From JAHFPN01 sp036559465 (GTDB lineage: Bacteria; Pseudomonadota; Alphaproteobacteria; Rhizobiales; Xanthobacteraceae), in the NCBI GenBank assembly GCA_036559465.1, contig DATBTC010000017.1, positions 1 to 64,000 of the forward strand: 64,000 nucleotides of DNA, written 5' to 3'. Under the pieces are notes generated by a model. That model searched no databases and was not told the DNA's origin. It was given only the letters and a program-made list of their open reading frames with translations. Position numbers and translations under genes: made by a program. Positions 51,913 to 59,368 of the stretch are shown in pieces; positions within the stretch are counted from its first letter, which is position 1; the number at the start of each line of letters is the position of its first letter.

Positions 51913-52302
51913 GTGGAAAAGACCGAACTCGACCGCGTGCAGCTTTACCTACGCCGGCTGTTCGTCAACCACGAGATCCGCGTGACGGCGAGGCCTCAGC
52001 GCGAGGATCTGGCCGAGGTTCATATCGGCAGCGAGCTGGTCGGCATGCTTTCGCTCGACGTCGAGGACGGCGACCGCTCCTACAATTTCCAGGTCGGGGT
52101 CCAGGAGTCGCGGTTCGACCGCGCGCAGGAAGCGCTTCGCAAGTTGCTCGGCAATCCCAACATCCGGGTGCTGCCACGGCCGCGGAAGACGGATTCCGCG
52201 GACGTCCAGATCGGCGAGGAATTCATCGCGGTCCTGTTCCTGGAGGACGGCGGGCATTCGTACAGCTTCCAGATGGCGATCCTCGACACCGATCTGGAAT
52301 AG
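51913..52302 (+). CDS. DUF3126 family protein with two tandem DUF3126-like units
   Basis: A 129-residue protein made of two related copies of a unit normally about 70 residues long. Unit 1 (residues 6-63): LYLRRLFVNHEIRVTARPQ ... YNFQVGV. Unit 2 (68-126): LGNPNIRVLPRPRKTDSAD ... YSFQMAILDTDLE. The second unit is closer to the family (IRVLPRPRK, EEFIAVLF). GTG 51913 is chosen because GGGGGA lies 5 nt upstream; GTG 51895 is an alternative. The function of the family is unknown. It is 2 nt upstream of the gamma-carbonic anhydrase gene. Confidence 0.8.
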   Translation: MEKTELDRVQLYLRRLFVNHEIRVTARPQREDLAEVHIGSELVGMLSLDVEDGDRSYNFQVGVQESRFDRAQEALRKLLGNPNIRVLPRPRKTDSADVQIGEEFIAVLFLEDGGHSYSFQMAILDTDLE

Positions 52303-52304
52303 CG

Positions 52305-52832
52305 ATGCCGATCTACGCACTCGATGGGGCACGGCCGAGCTTTCCCGCCTCCGGGCGCTATTTCGTGGCGCCCGACGCGGTGCTGATCGGCCGCGTCGTG
52401 CTCGAAGAGGATGCCAGCGTCTGGTTCAACGCGGTGCTGCGCGGCGACAACGAGCCGATCGTGGTCGGCCGCCGTTCCAATGTGCAGGACGGCTGCGTAT
52501 TGCACACCGATCCCGGTTTGCCGCTCACCATCGGGGCGGGTTGCACCATCGGGCATAGAGTGATCCTGCACGGCTGCACGATCGGCGAGAACACGCTGAT
52601 CGGGATGGGTGCGACGCTCTTGAACGGCGTGAAGATCGGGAAGAACTGTCTGGTCGGTGCCAACGCGCTGGTCACCGAGGGCAAGGAATTTCCCGACAAT
52701 TCATTGATCGTCGGCGCGCCGGCGCGCTCGATCCGCAAGCTCGACGAAGCTGGCGTCACCATGCTTCGCGGGGCGGCCGAGGTCTATGTACGGCGGCTGG
52801 AGCAGTACCGCGGCAAGCTCGAGCGTCTCTGA
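52305..52832 (+). CDS. Gamma-class carbonic anhydrase family protein
   Basis: A 175-residue hexapeptide-repeat protein. It shows the trimer-forming repeats and the metal-binding histidines in NVQDGCVLHTDPG and GHRVILHGC (about residues 60-96), with VVLEEDASVWFNAVLRGD upstream. Alphaproteobacterial homologues in this subgroup are often inactive or associate with complex I; activity is not shown by sequence. It is 2 nt downstream of the DUF3126 gene and probably cotranscribed. Confidence 0.88.
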   Translation: MPIYALDGARPSFPASGRYFVAPDAVLIGRVVLEEDASVWFNAVLRGDNEPIVVGRRSNVQDGCVLHTDPGLPLTIGAGCTIGHRVILHGCTIGENTLIGMGATLLNGVKIGKNCLVGANALVTEGKEFPDNSLIVGAPARSIRKLDEAGVTMLRGAAEVYVRRLEQYRGKLERL

Positions 52833-52834
52833 AA

Positions 52835-52872
52835 AATGGTGAGGCCGGCTCCTGGGGGGAAGAGCCGGCCTC
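52835..52872 (-). terminator. Stem-loop terminator between convergent genes (52.8 kb)
   Basis: A perfect 11-bp stem, GAGGCCGGCTC (52841-52851) and GAGCCGGCCTC (52862-52872), with a 10-nt G-rich loop. Read on the minus strand it is followed by ACCATTTTTC, five T residues close to the stem. It probably ends the minus-strand transglutaminase-like transcript and may serve the plus-strand carbonic anhydrase too. Confidence 0.75.
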
Positions 52873-52936
52873 GGCGTACCCGGTCTGGGGACGGGGAGGG
52901 GTGGGGACGTGACCGGATACGCTAGCTCAGATCCTT

Positions 52937-53572
52937 TCAGCGAGCGGCGACGAAGGGTGTCGGCCGCTGGTCGCCGAGCGCGATCCAGATATTAGGATCG
53001 GCTTGCGACTGGCGTTTGACAAAACGATAACCGGTGTCGGCCCAGGCCAGGACGTCCCCGACCTGGTTGTCGAGGATGAATTCGCCCTTGTCGGTGCGCA
53101 CGGTCAGCACCGAATGTCCGTCGCCCTTCTTGTCGCGCACGACGGTGATGAGGAGGGCCTCGCGCGGCCAGCCGAGCTGCATGAGGGCCTTGCGCTTGAG
53201 CAGCACATAGTCCTCGCAGTCGCCGTAGCCGGAGTCCGGATAGGTCCACTTCTCGATCACGCCGTATTGTTCGAGGTCGGTCAGCGGTTTGATCTTTTCG
53301 TTGACGTAGCGGTTGACGCGCACGAGCTCCTGCATCACCGCTTTGTTGAGCTGCACGTCGCGCGGCTCGCTCCGTTCGTCGCGGCACTCGGCCGGCCGCT
53401 CGGTGCAGAACTGCACCCAGCCGATCGGCGGGCGCGCGGTCTCGCCGACCGCGACATAGAGCAGCCGCTCGCGCGGGCCGCCGTTCGCCGGAGCGAACGA
53501 GATCGTCGTTGCGACCGCAACGAGCGCGGCCGCGAACAACCAAGTGATTTTTCGCCGGGGTTGCTGTTGCAT
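52937..53572 (-). CDS. Bacterial transglutaminase-like cysteine proteinase (BTLCP)
   Basis: A 211-residue exported or membrane-anchored protein of the BTLCP family. The N-terminal signal or anchor is ITWLFAAALVAVATTISFA. The catalytic Cys-His-Asp set appears as GYGDCEDYVLLKRKAL (about residue 118 region), GDGHSVLTVRTD and FILDNQVGDVL. The family often works with surface adhesin proteins (LapD/LapG-like) and cleaves a substrate near the N-terminus, though pairing is not evident here. GGGGGA lies 5 nt before ATG 53572. Confidence 0.85.
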   Translation of the reverse strand: MQQQPRRKITWLFAAALVAVATTISFAPANGGPRERLLYVAVGETARPPIGWVQFCTERPAECRDERSEPRDVQLNKAVMQELVRVNRYVNEKIKPLTDLEQYGVIEKWTYPDSGYGDCEDYVLLKRKALMQLGWPREALLITVVRDKKGDGHSVLTVRTDKGEFILDNQVGDVLAWADTGYRFVKRQSQADPNIWIALGDQRPTPFVAAR

Positions 53573-53743
53573 GTTTTCCCCCACTCCCTGTGGCGGGAAA
53601 ACTCGCATAAGCGTTTTGATGCCCCGCTAAGTGCGGCGGCAAATTGCGAAACGATTTCGCGGAACTCTCTTAGGAATGTTTAGCTAGGAGTTGAATCGAA
53701 TTTGCATAAAATTTTATCGAATGCACGTACGGTGCCGACGTTC

Positions 53744-53836
53744 ATCCGTCATTGCCGGCCTTGGGCCGGCCATCCCGGCGCCACGGTCGGGCCGCATCTA
53801 TCCAAACGATAGCGCCGGGCGTGAGCCCGGCGAAAA
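53744..53836. repeat. Intergenic palindromic repeat of alphaproteobacterial type
   Basis: A 93-bp AT-poor block in an otherwise gene-free 292-bp gap. It begins with CCGTCATTGCCGGCC-type sequence and has two hairpins: GCCGGCC-TTG-GGCCGGC (53754-53770) and GCCGGGC-GTGA-GCCCGGC (53814-53831). Elements starting TCATTGCCGG are dispersed between genes in many rhizobial genomes. Only one copy is in this window, so repetition in the genome is not shown here. Confidence 0.55.
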
Positions 53837-53864
53837 TATTTGATTAACCGTATGAAGCGCCGCC

Positions 53865-54488
53865 TCAGACCTCGACGTTGAGATCCTGCTCAAGGCTCTC
53901 GTGGGTCTGGACCCGGCTGAATTCCATGGCGAAGCCGCCCTCATGATGGCGCACGACACGCCCCAGCGTCCGGCCGAGCGTGACCGGGGAGCCGATCGGC
54001 AGCCGCACGTCGGCCATGACAGAGGCGCCCGAGAGCGACACGTCGGTGACCTTGCAGGGTACGGTGACTCCGGTCGGCAAGGTCAGCGTCGAGCGTGGAT
54101 CCTTGAGCGAGAAGCGATCGTGGCGGCGATCCTCTGGCATGCCGAGGATTTGGCGATTGGCGAACCAGGTGAGCTGATCGGCGAGCTTGTCACGCCGGCG
54201 CGCGGTGCCGGCGATGGTCATGGCGAAGCCGTTGTCGATGTGGCGCACGCAGCGCCCCTCGAGGCGACCGATGTCATCGATATAGGCGACCACGTGCTCG
54301 CCGACGCGTGGCAGCACGGTGGTGATCAGCGCGGCCCCGCCCGGCGACATATCGAGGGTCTGGCAAGGATACTCCTTGCGGTCCTCGAGCATGTAGCGGC
54401 CGAGAAGATTGAGCTTCACACGCTGGTGACGGCGCCGTTCCTGACTCAGCGGTAGAATTACCGCCCGCTCGCTCTCGCTCGTTGCCAT
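53865..54488 (-). CDS. PilZ domain protein with two PilZ-like segments
   Basis: A 207-residue protein. The first PilZ-like region begins RRRHQRVKLNLLGRYMLED (about residues 16-34) with CQTLDMSPGGAAL (about 39-51). The second is RRHDRFSLKDPRSTLTLPTG (about residues 121-140) with CKVTDVSLSGASV. Both RxxxR and D/NxSxxG motifs are recognisable, so cyclic di-GMP binding is plausible. It probably controls motility, polysaccharide or attachment. The nearby region has further small regulatory proteins but no operon partner. Confidence 0.83.
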   Translation of the reverse strand: MATSESERAVILPLSQERRRHQRVKLNLLGRYMLEDRKEYPCQTLDMSPGGAALITTVLPRVGEHVVAYIDDIGRLEGRCVRHIDNGFAMTIAGTARRRDKLADQLTWFANRQILGMPEDRRHDRFSLKDPRSTLTLPTGVTVPCKVTDVSLSGASVMADVRLPIGSPVTLGRTLGRVVRHHEGGFAMEFSRVQTHESLEQDLNVEV

Positions 54489-54576
54489 GAACCGCTGTCC
54501 GCCCGGATGAACCCTGCGAACGTAATGGCTCGTGGTTAACGGGGAGTGACCCTTGGTGAGTATAAGCGCGGCAGGA

Positions 54577-55158
54577 TCAAGCCCGGCCGCCGGGCAGGAC
54601 TTTGAGCCGGCCCGTGGGGCGCGGTCTTTCCTGGTGATCGGGGCCTTCGGGCGATAGCGGGACGATACCGGGATACAGGCGCCGTGCCGAGACGATACGC
54701 AGCCGTTCCAGCGGCACGGTCCCGACCCAATACGGCACGTCGAGGGCCGCGAGCGAGCCTACCAGCCGGGACTGGGTGCGGCCGCGGTGCCGCAGCGGCA
54801 AGGCCATTAATTCGAGGTCGATGGTCTGTCCGGCGGCGGTCTGGCCGCTAATGCCCGCCACCATGGGAATGACGCTACCGGTAACCTCGGCGACTAGATC
54901 GGCGATCTCGCCCTGGTCCCCGGCTGCGAATAGCGAATCCAGCGATGAGCCCTTCAATTCCCGGCAAAACAGCGTGCACAGGCGCGTTCCCGCCAGCCGG
55001 ATGGTGAATTGCCGGGGCAGGCCGAGCTCCAGGAGATAGACGTCGCCCAGAAGCGTGCGGATCGCGCCCGGGTCCACATCGGCGCGGTCGGGCGCCGCCC
55101 GGGTGCCGCGCAGGCGGTCCCAATAGGCGTGCAGGGCGCGGGAAGCGGCATGCTTCAT
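54577..55158 (-). CDS. PAS domain protein (PAS_5 type)
   Basis: A 193-residue protein with a single PAS_5-type domain and no visible output domain. Conserved segments are RALHAYWDRLRGTRAAPDRA (about residues 8-27), LLGDVYLLELGLPRQFTIRL and GTRLCTLFCRELKG. ATG 55158 is chosen because GGAGAAG lies upstream (in-frame ATG 55179 is possible). Such short PAS proteins are common in Rhizobiales and Rhodospirillales and may sense redox or a ligand. A 195-bp gap to the rhomboid start shows no other gene. Confidence 0.78.
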   Translation of the reverse strand: MKHAASRALHAYWDRLRGTRAAPDRADVDPGAIRTLLGDVYLLELGLPRQFTIRLAGTRLCTLFCRELKGSSLDSLFAAGDQGEIADLVAEVTGSVIPMVAGISGQTAAGQTIDLELMALPLRHRGRTQSRLVGSLAALDVPYWVGTVPLERLRIVSARRLYPGIVPLSPEGPDHQERPRPTGRLKVLPGGRA

Positions 55159-55354
55159 TCGGCTTCTCCGGAGCGACATTGCTGTCGCAAGAAGGGACAA
55201 CGTGACGGAGAATTTGCATTGCGCGTGCCGCTCGGGAGGCGGGAGCAAGGCGGGCCGTATTAGGGTTAAGCCGACATAGTTGGGGATTGTGTCCGCCCTT
55301 GCCGCGGGGGCGGCCTCGCCTTAAGGGACGGGTACCTCATCCCGGACCCATCGC

Positions 55355-56077
55355 TTGTCATCCACTCGCGAGCCGATCTTTCGCATGCCTCCCGTCGTGG
55401 CCGCGCTGGCGGCGGTGCTGGTGCTCGCTCATGTCGCGCGCTGGCTGCTCGACGAGCAAGAAGACCTTCAGGTGCTGCTGTGGTTCGCCTTCGTTCCAGC
55501 GCGCTACGGCGGGTCGGTGCCGATCGCTCTGGCGTTTCCCGGCGGGTTTCCGGCGGATGTGTGGACCTTCGTCAGCTACGCGTTCCTGCACGGCGACATC
55601 ACGCATCTCGGCGTCAATCTAGTCTGGTTGCTGGCGTTCGGAACGCCGGTGGCGTGGCGTTTCGGTACGCTGCGGTTTCTCGCTTTCTTTGCGGTCACGG
55701 CCGCAGCCGGCGCGCTCGTGCATCTGCTGACGCACCCCGGCGAGCTTGCACCGCTGGTCGGCGCTTCGGCGGCGATCTCCGGCGCCATGGCGGCGGCGGT
55801 GCGCTTCGCGTTCGAGGAGGGCGGGCCGCTCGGCTTCATGCGCGGGCAAGGGCCGGATGCATTCCGCGTGCCGGCGCCGCCGCTGTTGCGCGCGCTGCGC
55901 AATCCGCAGGTGATCATTTTTCTCGCTGCCTGGGCCGTGCTGAATATCCTGTTCGGAGCCAACAGCGTTTCCTCGAGCTTCACCGATGGCTCAATCGCGT
56001 GGGAAGCGCATTTCGGCGGCTTCTTCGCCGGGTTGTTCCTGTTCCCCTGGTTCGATCCGGTGCGGCAGCGGGCCTGA
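55355..56077 (+). CDS. Rhomboid family intramembrane serine protease
   Basis: A 240-residue rhomboid with about six hydrophobic segments. Family motifs are DITHLGVNLVWLLAFG (about residues 81-96, containing His and Asn), the catalytic serine in VGASAAISGAMAAA (Ser near 133) and the histidine in EAHFGGFFAGLFLF (about 216). I prefer the TTG start at 55355, because homologues begin with a REPIF-like segment (here TREPIFRMPP); ATG 55385 is the alternative. It cleaves transmembrane proteins inside the membrane; its substrate is unknown. Confidence 0.85.
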   Translation: MSSTREPIFRMPPVVAALAAVLVLAHVARWLLDEQEDLQVLLWFAFVPARYGGSVPIALAFPGGFPADVWTFVSYAFLHGDITHLGVNLVWLLAFGTPVAWRFGTLRFLAFFAVTAAAGALVHLLTHPGELAPLVGASAAISGAMAAAVRFAFEEGGPLGFMRGQGPDAFRVPAPPLLRALRNPQVIIFLAAWAVLNILFGANSVSSSFTDGSIAWEAHFGGFFAGLFLFPWFDPVRQRA

Positions 56078-56183
56078 TCCTTATTCTTCGCGCGCATAAA
56101 CCGGCACTTCTCGCCCTCTTGCGTCCGGGCGCCGGCAGGCAGATGATTCCTTGGGGACTGGGACGCATCCATGGAGGAAGCCC

Positions 56184-56615
56184 ATGTCCGTCCGTGCGAT
56201 TCTCGACATGAAGGGCCGTGACGTGGCCACGATTTCGGCCGACGCCACGCTTGCGGAAGCCGTCGCGCTGTTGGCCGAGAAGCGGATCGGCGCGCTCGTG
56301 GTCACCGGCATCGAGCGCTCGGTGACCGGAATTCTGTCGGAGCGCGATATCGTGCGTGCGCTGGCGCAGCACAAGGCGGCCGCGCTGACGCGGCCGGTCG
56401 CCGAGTTCATGACCCGGCGGGTCGTGACTTGCACCGCCGATGATACGGTCGGCGAGCTGATGCACCGGATGACGGCGGGCCGTTTCCGCCACGTGCCGGT
56501 GATCGAACACGGCCGGCTTTCCGGCATCGTGTCGATCGGCGACGTGGTGAAATCCCGGGTCGCGGAGATCGAGCGCGAGAGCGAGGCGCTCAGGGACTAC
56601 ATCAGGACGGCGTGA
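56184..56615 (+). CDS. CBS domain protein
   Basis: A 143-residue protein with two CBS domains. Markers are ISADATLAEAVALLAEKRIG (about residues 18-37), GILSERDIVRALAQH and GRFRHVPVIEHGRLSGIVSIGD (shown in parts about the HVP). Such proteins bind adenosine nucleotides. GGAGG lies 7 nt before ATG 56184. It is convergent with the patatin-like gene (4 nt between stops). Confidence 0.88.
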   Translation: MSVRAILDMKGRDVATISADATLAEAVALLAEKRIGALVVTGIERSVTGILSERDIVRALAQHKAAALTRPVAEFMTRRVVTCTADDTVGELMHRMTAGRFRHVPVIEHGRLSGIVSIGDVVKSRVAEIERESEALRDYIRTA

Positions 56616-56619
56616 GCCG

Positions 56620-57534
56620 TCAGCCCAACACGGCGATCGCCTCGGTCAGCTCCGGCAATGCGCGCTCGGTTGCCTCGGCCCCGAGACGGATCGCCTCCTC
56701 GGCGCGGGCGAACTCGAACATACCCATGTGCCCGAGCTTGGGTGCGATCATCAGGTCCGGCGGGTCGCCGGCGAGTCGCGAACGGGCGATGCGGTCCTGG
56801 GTGATGTTGAAGGCTTCGACCATCACGGAGGATACGCCGCGCGGCTCGTAGACCGCGGCGGCCTCGGCGGCCGACTCCAGACCATGTTCCTGGATCACGG
56901 TGCCGCGGCCGAACATATCGGCGTTGGGATTGACCGCGATCACGACGCGGGCGCCGAGCGCGCGGGCGGCGGAGACCGGGATCGGGTTGACCAGCGCGCC
57001 ATCCATCAGCCAACGGCCGGCGACCTTCACCGGCGGGAAAATGCCAGGCAGCGCGTAGCTCGCGCGCATGGCCTCGACCAGGCTGCCTTGGGTCAGCCAG
57101 ATCTCGTGGCCGGTGCCGATTTCGGTGGCGATGGCGGCGAAGCGCAGCGGCAATTCCTCGATGGCGACGTCGCCGAAGGCGTCCTTGAGCTGGCCGGCCA
57201 GACGGCCGCCGCCGATCAGTCCATTGCTCCAGAGTTTGATGTCGAGGAAGCGCAACATGCGCCGGCGGGTCATGGCGCGGGCCCAATCCTCGATCTCCTC
57301 GAGCCGGCCGGCCGCGTAAGCGCCGCCGACGACGGCGCCCATGGAGGTGCCGGCGATCACATCGGGCTCGATGCCGGCGGATTTCAGCGCGCGCAGCACG
57401 CCGATATGCGCCCAGCCGCGTGCGGCGCCGCCGCCGAGCGCGAGCCCGATCTTGGGCCGGGCGCTCGCGCGTTCCTGCCGATCAACCTCGGGCGTTTCCG
57501 GTGCGCGCGGTGCGCGTCTGAGCCAGTGCAGCAC
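56620..57534 (-). CDS. Patatin-like phospholipase family protein (RssA/YchK-like)
   Basis: A 304-residue patatin-type lipid hydrolase. The oxyanion loop is GLALGGGAARGWAHIGVL (about residues 30-47), the nucleophile GTSMGAVVGGAYAAG (Ser near 62), and the catalytic Asp in MDGALVNPIPVSAARAL (about residue 176). These serine-aspartate dyad enzymes hydrolyse phospholipids or related esters. The next minus-strand gene upstream, hisI, ends 98 bp before it. Start choice by length and conserved N-terminal core. Confidence 0.88.
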   Translation of the reverse strand: MLHWLRRAPRAPETPEVDRQERASARPKIGLALGGGAARGWAHIGVLRALKSAGIEPDVIAGTSMGAVVGGAYAAGRLEEIEDWARAMTRRRMLRFLDIKLWSNGLIGGGRLAGQLKDAFGDVAIEELPLRFAAIATEIGTGHEIWLTQGSLVEAMRASYALPGIFPPVKVAGRWLMDGALVNPIPVSAARALGARVVIAVNPNADMFGRGTVIQEHGLESAAEAAAVYEPRGVSSVMVEAFNITQDRIARSRLAGDPPDLMIAPKLGHMGMFEFARAEEAIRLGAEATERALPELTEAIAVLG

Positions 57535-57632
57535 TTCGACCTACCTGCGCCGAAGGGGGCGCGGAATCTTTCAGCCCTTCAGCCCATTATATAGGAGGCA
57601 ACCATGACCGAAGCACGTCAGTGATGGCATGC

Positions 57633-58019
57633 TTAGACGAAGGTTAGCGGCCCGCCGGACGGGCCTTTCAGTGCCACGCGCCGATAGAAGCAGGAGCGGC
57701 GGCCGGTGTGGCAGGCCACGCCCGCACCCGCGATCTTGACCTTGAGCAGGACCGCGTCCTGGTCGCAGTCGATCAGCATGTCGCTGACGGCGAGCGTATT
57801 GCCGCTGCTCTCGCCCTTGCGCCACAGTTCCTGGCGCGAGCGCGACCAGAACCAGGCTTGGCCGGTCTTGACGGTGCGCTCGAGCGCTTCCTCGTTCATG
57901 TGCGCGAGCATCAGCACCTCGCCAGTCGCTGCATCCACGACGATGCAAGAAATCAGTCCGGCGCCGTCGAACTGCGGCTCCAGGCGGTCGGTGGTTTCGA
58001 TCTCGCTCGCGGTCGGCAT
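57633..58019 (-). CDS. hisI: Phosphoribosyl-AMP cyclohydrolase
   Basis: A 128-residue HisI (HisI domain only, as in most alphaproteobacteria where hisE is separate). It contains LMLAHMNEEALERTVKTGQA (about residues 36-55), the metal-binding DMLIDCDQDAVLLKVKI and the active-site cysteine/histidine region GVACHTGRRSCFYR. It opens the purine ring in histidine biosynthesis. I prefer ATG 58019 because GGAG lies 6 nt upstream, and the alternative ATG 58031 is buried in a hairpin arm. Confidence 0.93.
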   Translation of the reverse strand: MPTASEIETTDRLEPQFDGAGLISCIVVDAATGEVLMLAHMNEEALERTVKTGQAWFWSRSRQELWRKGESSGNTLAVSDMLIDCDQDAVLLKVKIAGAGVACHTGRRSCFYRRVALKGPSGGPLTFV

Positions 58020-58028
58020 GGAAAACTC

Positions 58029-58057
58029 CATCGGCCCGCTAAGGGTGCGGGCCGATG
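58029..58057 (-). terminator. Stem-loop between folE and hisI
   Basis: A perfect 10-bp inverted repeat, CATCGGCCCG (58029-58038) and CGGGCCGATG (58048-58057), with a 9-nt loop. On the minus strand it follows the folE stop by about 50 nt and is followed by GAGTTTTCC, only four T residues. It is most likely the folE terminator or a processing hairpin. Its 3' arm contains the longer hisI start codon and abuts the GGAG of the used start. Confidence 0.6.
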
Positions 58058-58110
58058 CAGTGATAGCGCCGAATTGGACGTGGAGAAAGCCGCTTAACTC
58101 TTGAAGCAGG

Positions 58111-58752
58111 TCAGCTTTTGCGGCTGTCGCGCACCAGGTTGAAGAAGCGCACCTGCTCGGCCGGATCGTCGCGGAACACGCCGGTGAACTGCGTGGTCAC
58201 GGTCGAGACGCCGCTCTTCTGCACGCCGCGCATGGCCATGCACAAATGCTCGGCCTCGATCATGATCGCCACGCCGCGCGGCTTCAGGTTCTCGTCAATC
58301 GCGGTGATGATCTGCGAGGTCAGGTGCTCCTGGGTCTGCAGCCGCCGGGCATAGAGGTCGATCACGCGGGCGAACTTGGAGAGCCCGACGACGCGCTCGA
58401 TCGGGAAATAGGCCACGTGCGCGCGGCCGATCACCGGCACCATGTGATGCTCGCAGTGGGTATAGAAGGGGATGTCGCGCACCACGACCATGTCGTCGAA
58501 GGTGCCGATCTCGCCGAAGGTGCGGTCGAGCACGTCGTCGGCGTTTTCCTTGTAGCCGCGGAAAAACTCTTCGTAGGTTCGGACCATCCGCTTGGGCGTA
58601 TCCTTGAGGCCCTCGCGGTTCGGGTCCTCGCCGATCCACGCCAGAAGCGTGCGGACAGCGGCCTCGGCTTCCTCGCGAGAAGGCCGGCGCGCAAGCGCGG
58701 CATCGCGAACAGCTTCTGCCCGTTCCTGGAACGACGTTACGACAGCGTCCAT
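58111..58752 (-). CDS. folE: GTP cyclohydrolase I
   Basis: A 213-residue FolE (GCYH-IA), first enzyme of folate synthesis. The zinc-binding residues are in DIPFYTHCEHHMVPVIGRAH (about residues 97-116; Cys and His) and LCMAMRGVQKSGVSTVT (Cys near 170). SKFARVIDLYARRLQTQEHL is the conserved active-site helix. The start is ATG 58752 with GGAGAG seven bases upstream. The leader carries a candidate THF-II riboswitch that overlaps the ribosome-binding site, so translation may fall when tetrahydrofolate is plentiful. Confidence 0.94.
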   Translation of the reverse strand: MDAVVTSFQERAEAVRDAALARRPSREEAEAAVRTLLAWIGEDPNREGLKDTPKRMVRTYEEFFRGYKENADDVLDRTFGEIGTFDDMVVVRDIPFYTHCEHHMVPVIGRAHVAYFPIERVVGLSKFARVIDLYARRLQTQEHLTSQIITAIDENLKPRGVAIMIEAEHLCMAMRGVQKSGVSTVTTQFTGVFRDDPAEQVRFFNLVRDSRKS

Positions 58753-58759
58753 AATTTTT

Positions 58760-58809
58760 CTCTCCGTTCGACCAGCCGAGGCATGTGCCGTGGCTGGAGT
58801 GTCACCGGT
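58760..58809 (-). promoter_or_regulatory. Candidate THF-II (folE motif) riboswitch
   Basis: The minus-strand leader reads ACCGGTGACACT, then a stem CCAGCC (58797-58792) with GGCTGG (58777-58772), then TCGAACGGAGAG, which contains the folE Shine-Dalgarno GGAGAG (58765-58760). CCG (58808-58806) can pair with CGG (58766-58764), which would close an internal loop and partly hide the ribosome-binding site. The layout (ACCG... internal loop, stem, ...ACGG[G/A]AG, SD within the aptamer, upstream of folE, in an alphaproteobacterium) matches the folE-motif/THF-II class as I remember it. No covariance search was possible. Confidence 0.6.
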
Positions 58810-59368
58810 TATCTATTTTTAGCGCCCGCTTGAGGGTGGTGGTGTGCCCGCTTCGGGGTGTTATGGCGGCTCACCTATGAACCAGCCATGAACCGTCTAT
58901 AACCATCCAGGTCGATCTTTTGTTCCCGGCGAATCTTCAGTCTATTCTTCCAGCTATTCTGCATGCACGAATTGGACCGGATTCAGGCGCAACTGCCTTC
59001 CCACGATGGCGGCGGGCAAAAAATTTACGCCGCGGCAGGAGCCGGGCGTTTTCGCGAACCGAAAATCAGGGGAGGTCGACACGCCCCGGTCCTCAAGACG
59101 AAACCACAAACCGTAAGCCGGCGGCCGCGGGTGGGTTTCGGTCGGTATGGCAGCCAACCCCGGCTGCCTTCCAACCTCACTAGACCAACACTATATTTCG
59201 TCCGGATCGTGACAAGCAAACGAACGCTACTTGTCCTTACCGGGCAGCCTAAGCCTCGGGTAAGAATAGGAAAATCAGCCGGTCGTCGGGGTAGATTGCA
59301 ACCCGGTAATCTGGCGCGCCGCCGCCGCGCCTTAGACTTCCGGCCTAGAGGGCCGGTAATAAGGAACC
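58810..59368. other. Gene-free stretch between folE leader and scaffold gene, with small hairpins
   Basis: About 560 bp without a convincing coding region. It holds the folE promoter side and the promoter of the plus-strand scaffold gene. A perfect 7-bp hairpin, GGCAGCC-AACCCC-GGCTGCC, is at 59147-59166. Frames open here (for example plus 58963-59388) are arginine-rich, overlap the scaffold gene out of frame and show no family features. An unannotated small RNA is possible; I recognise none. Confidence 0.4.
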
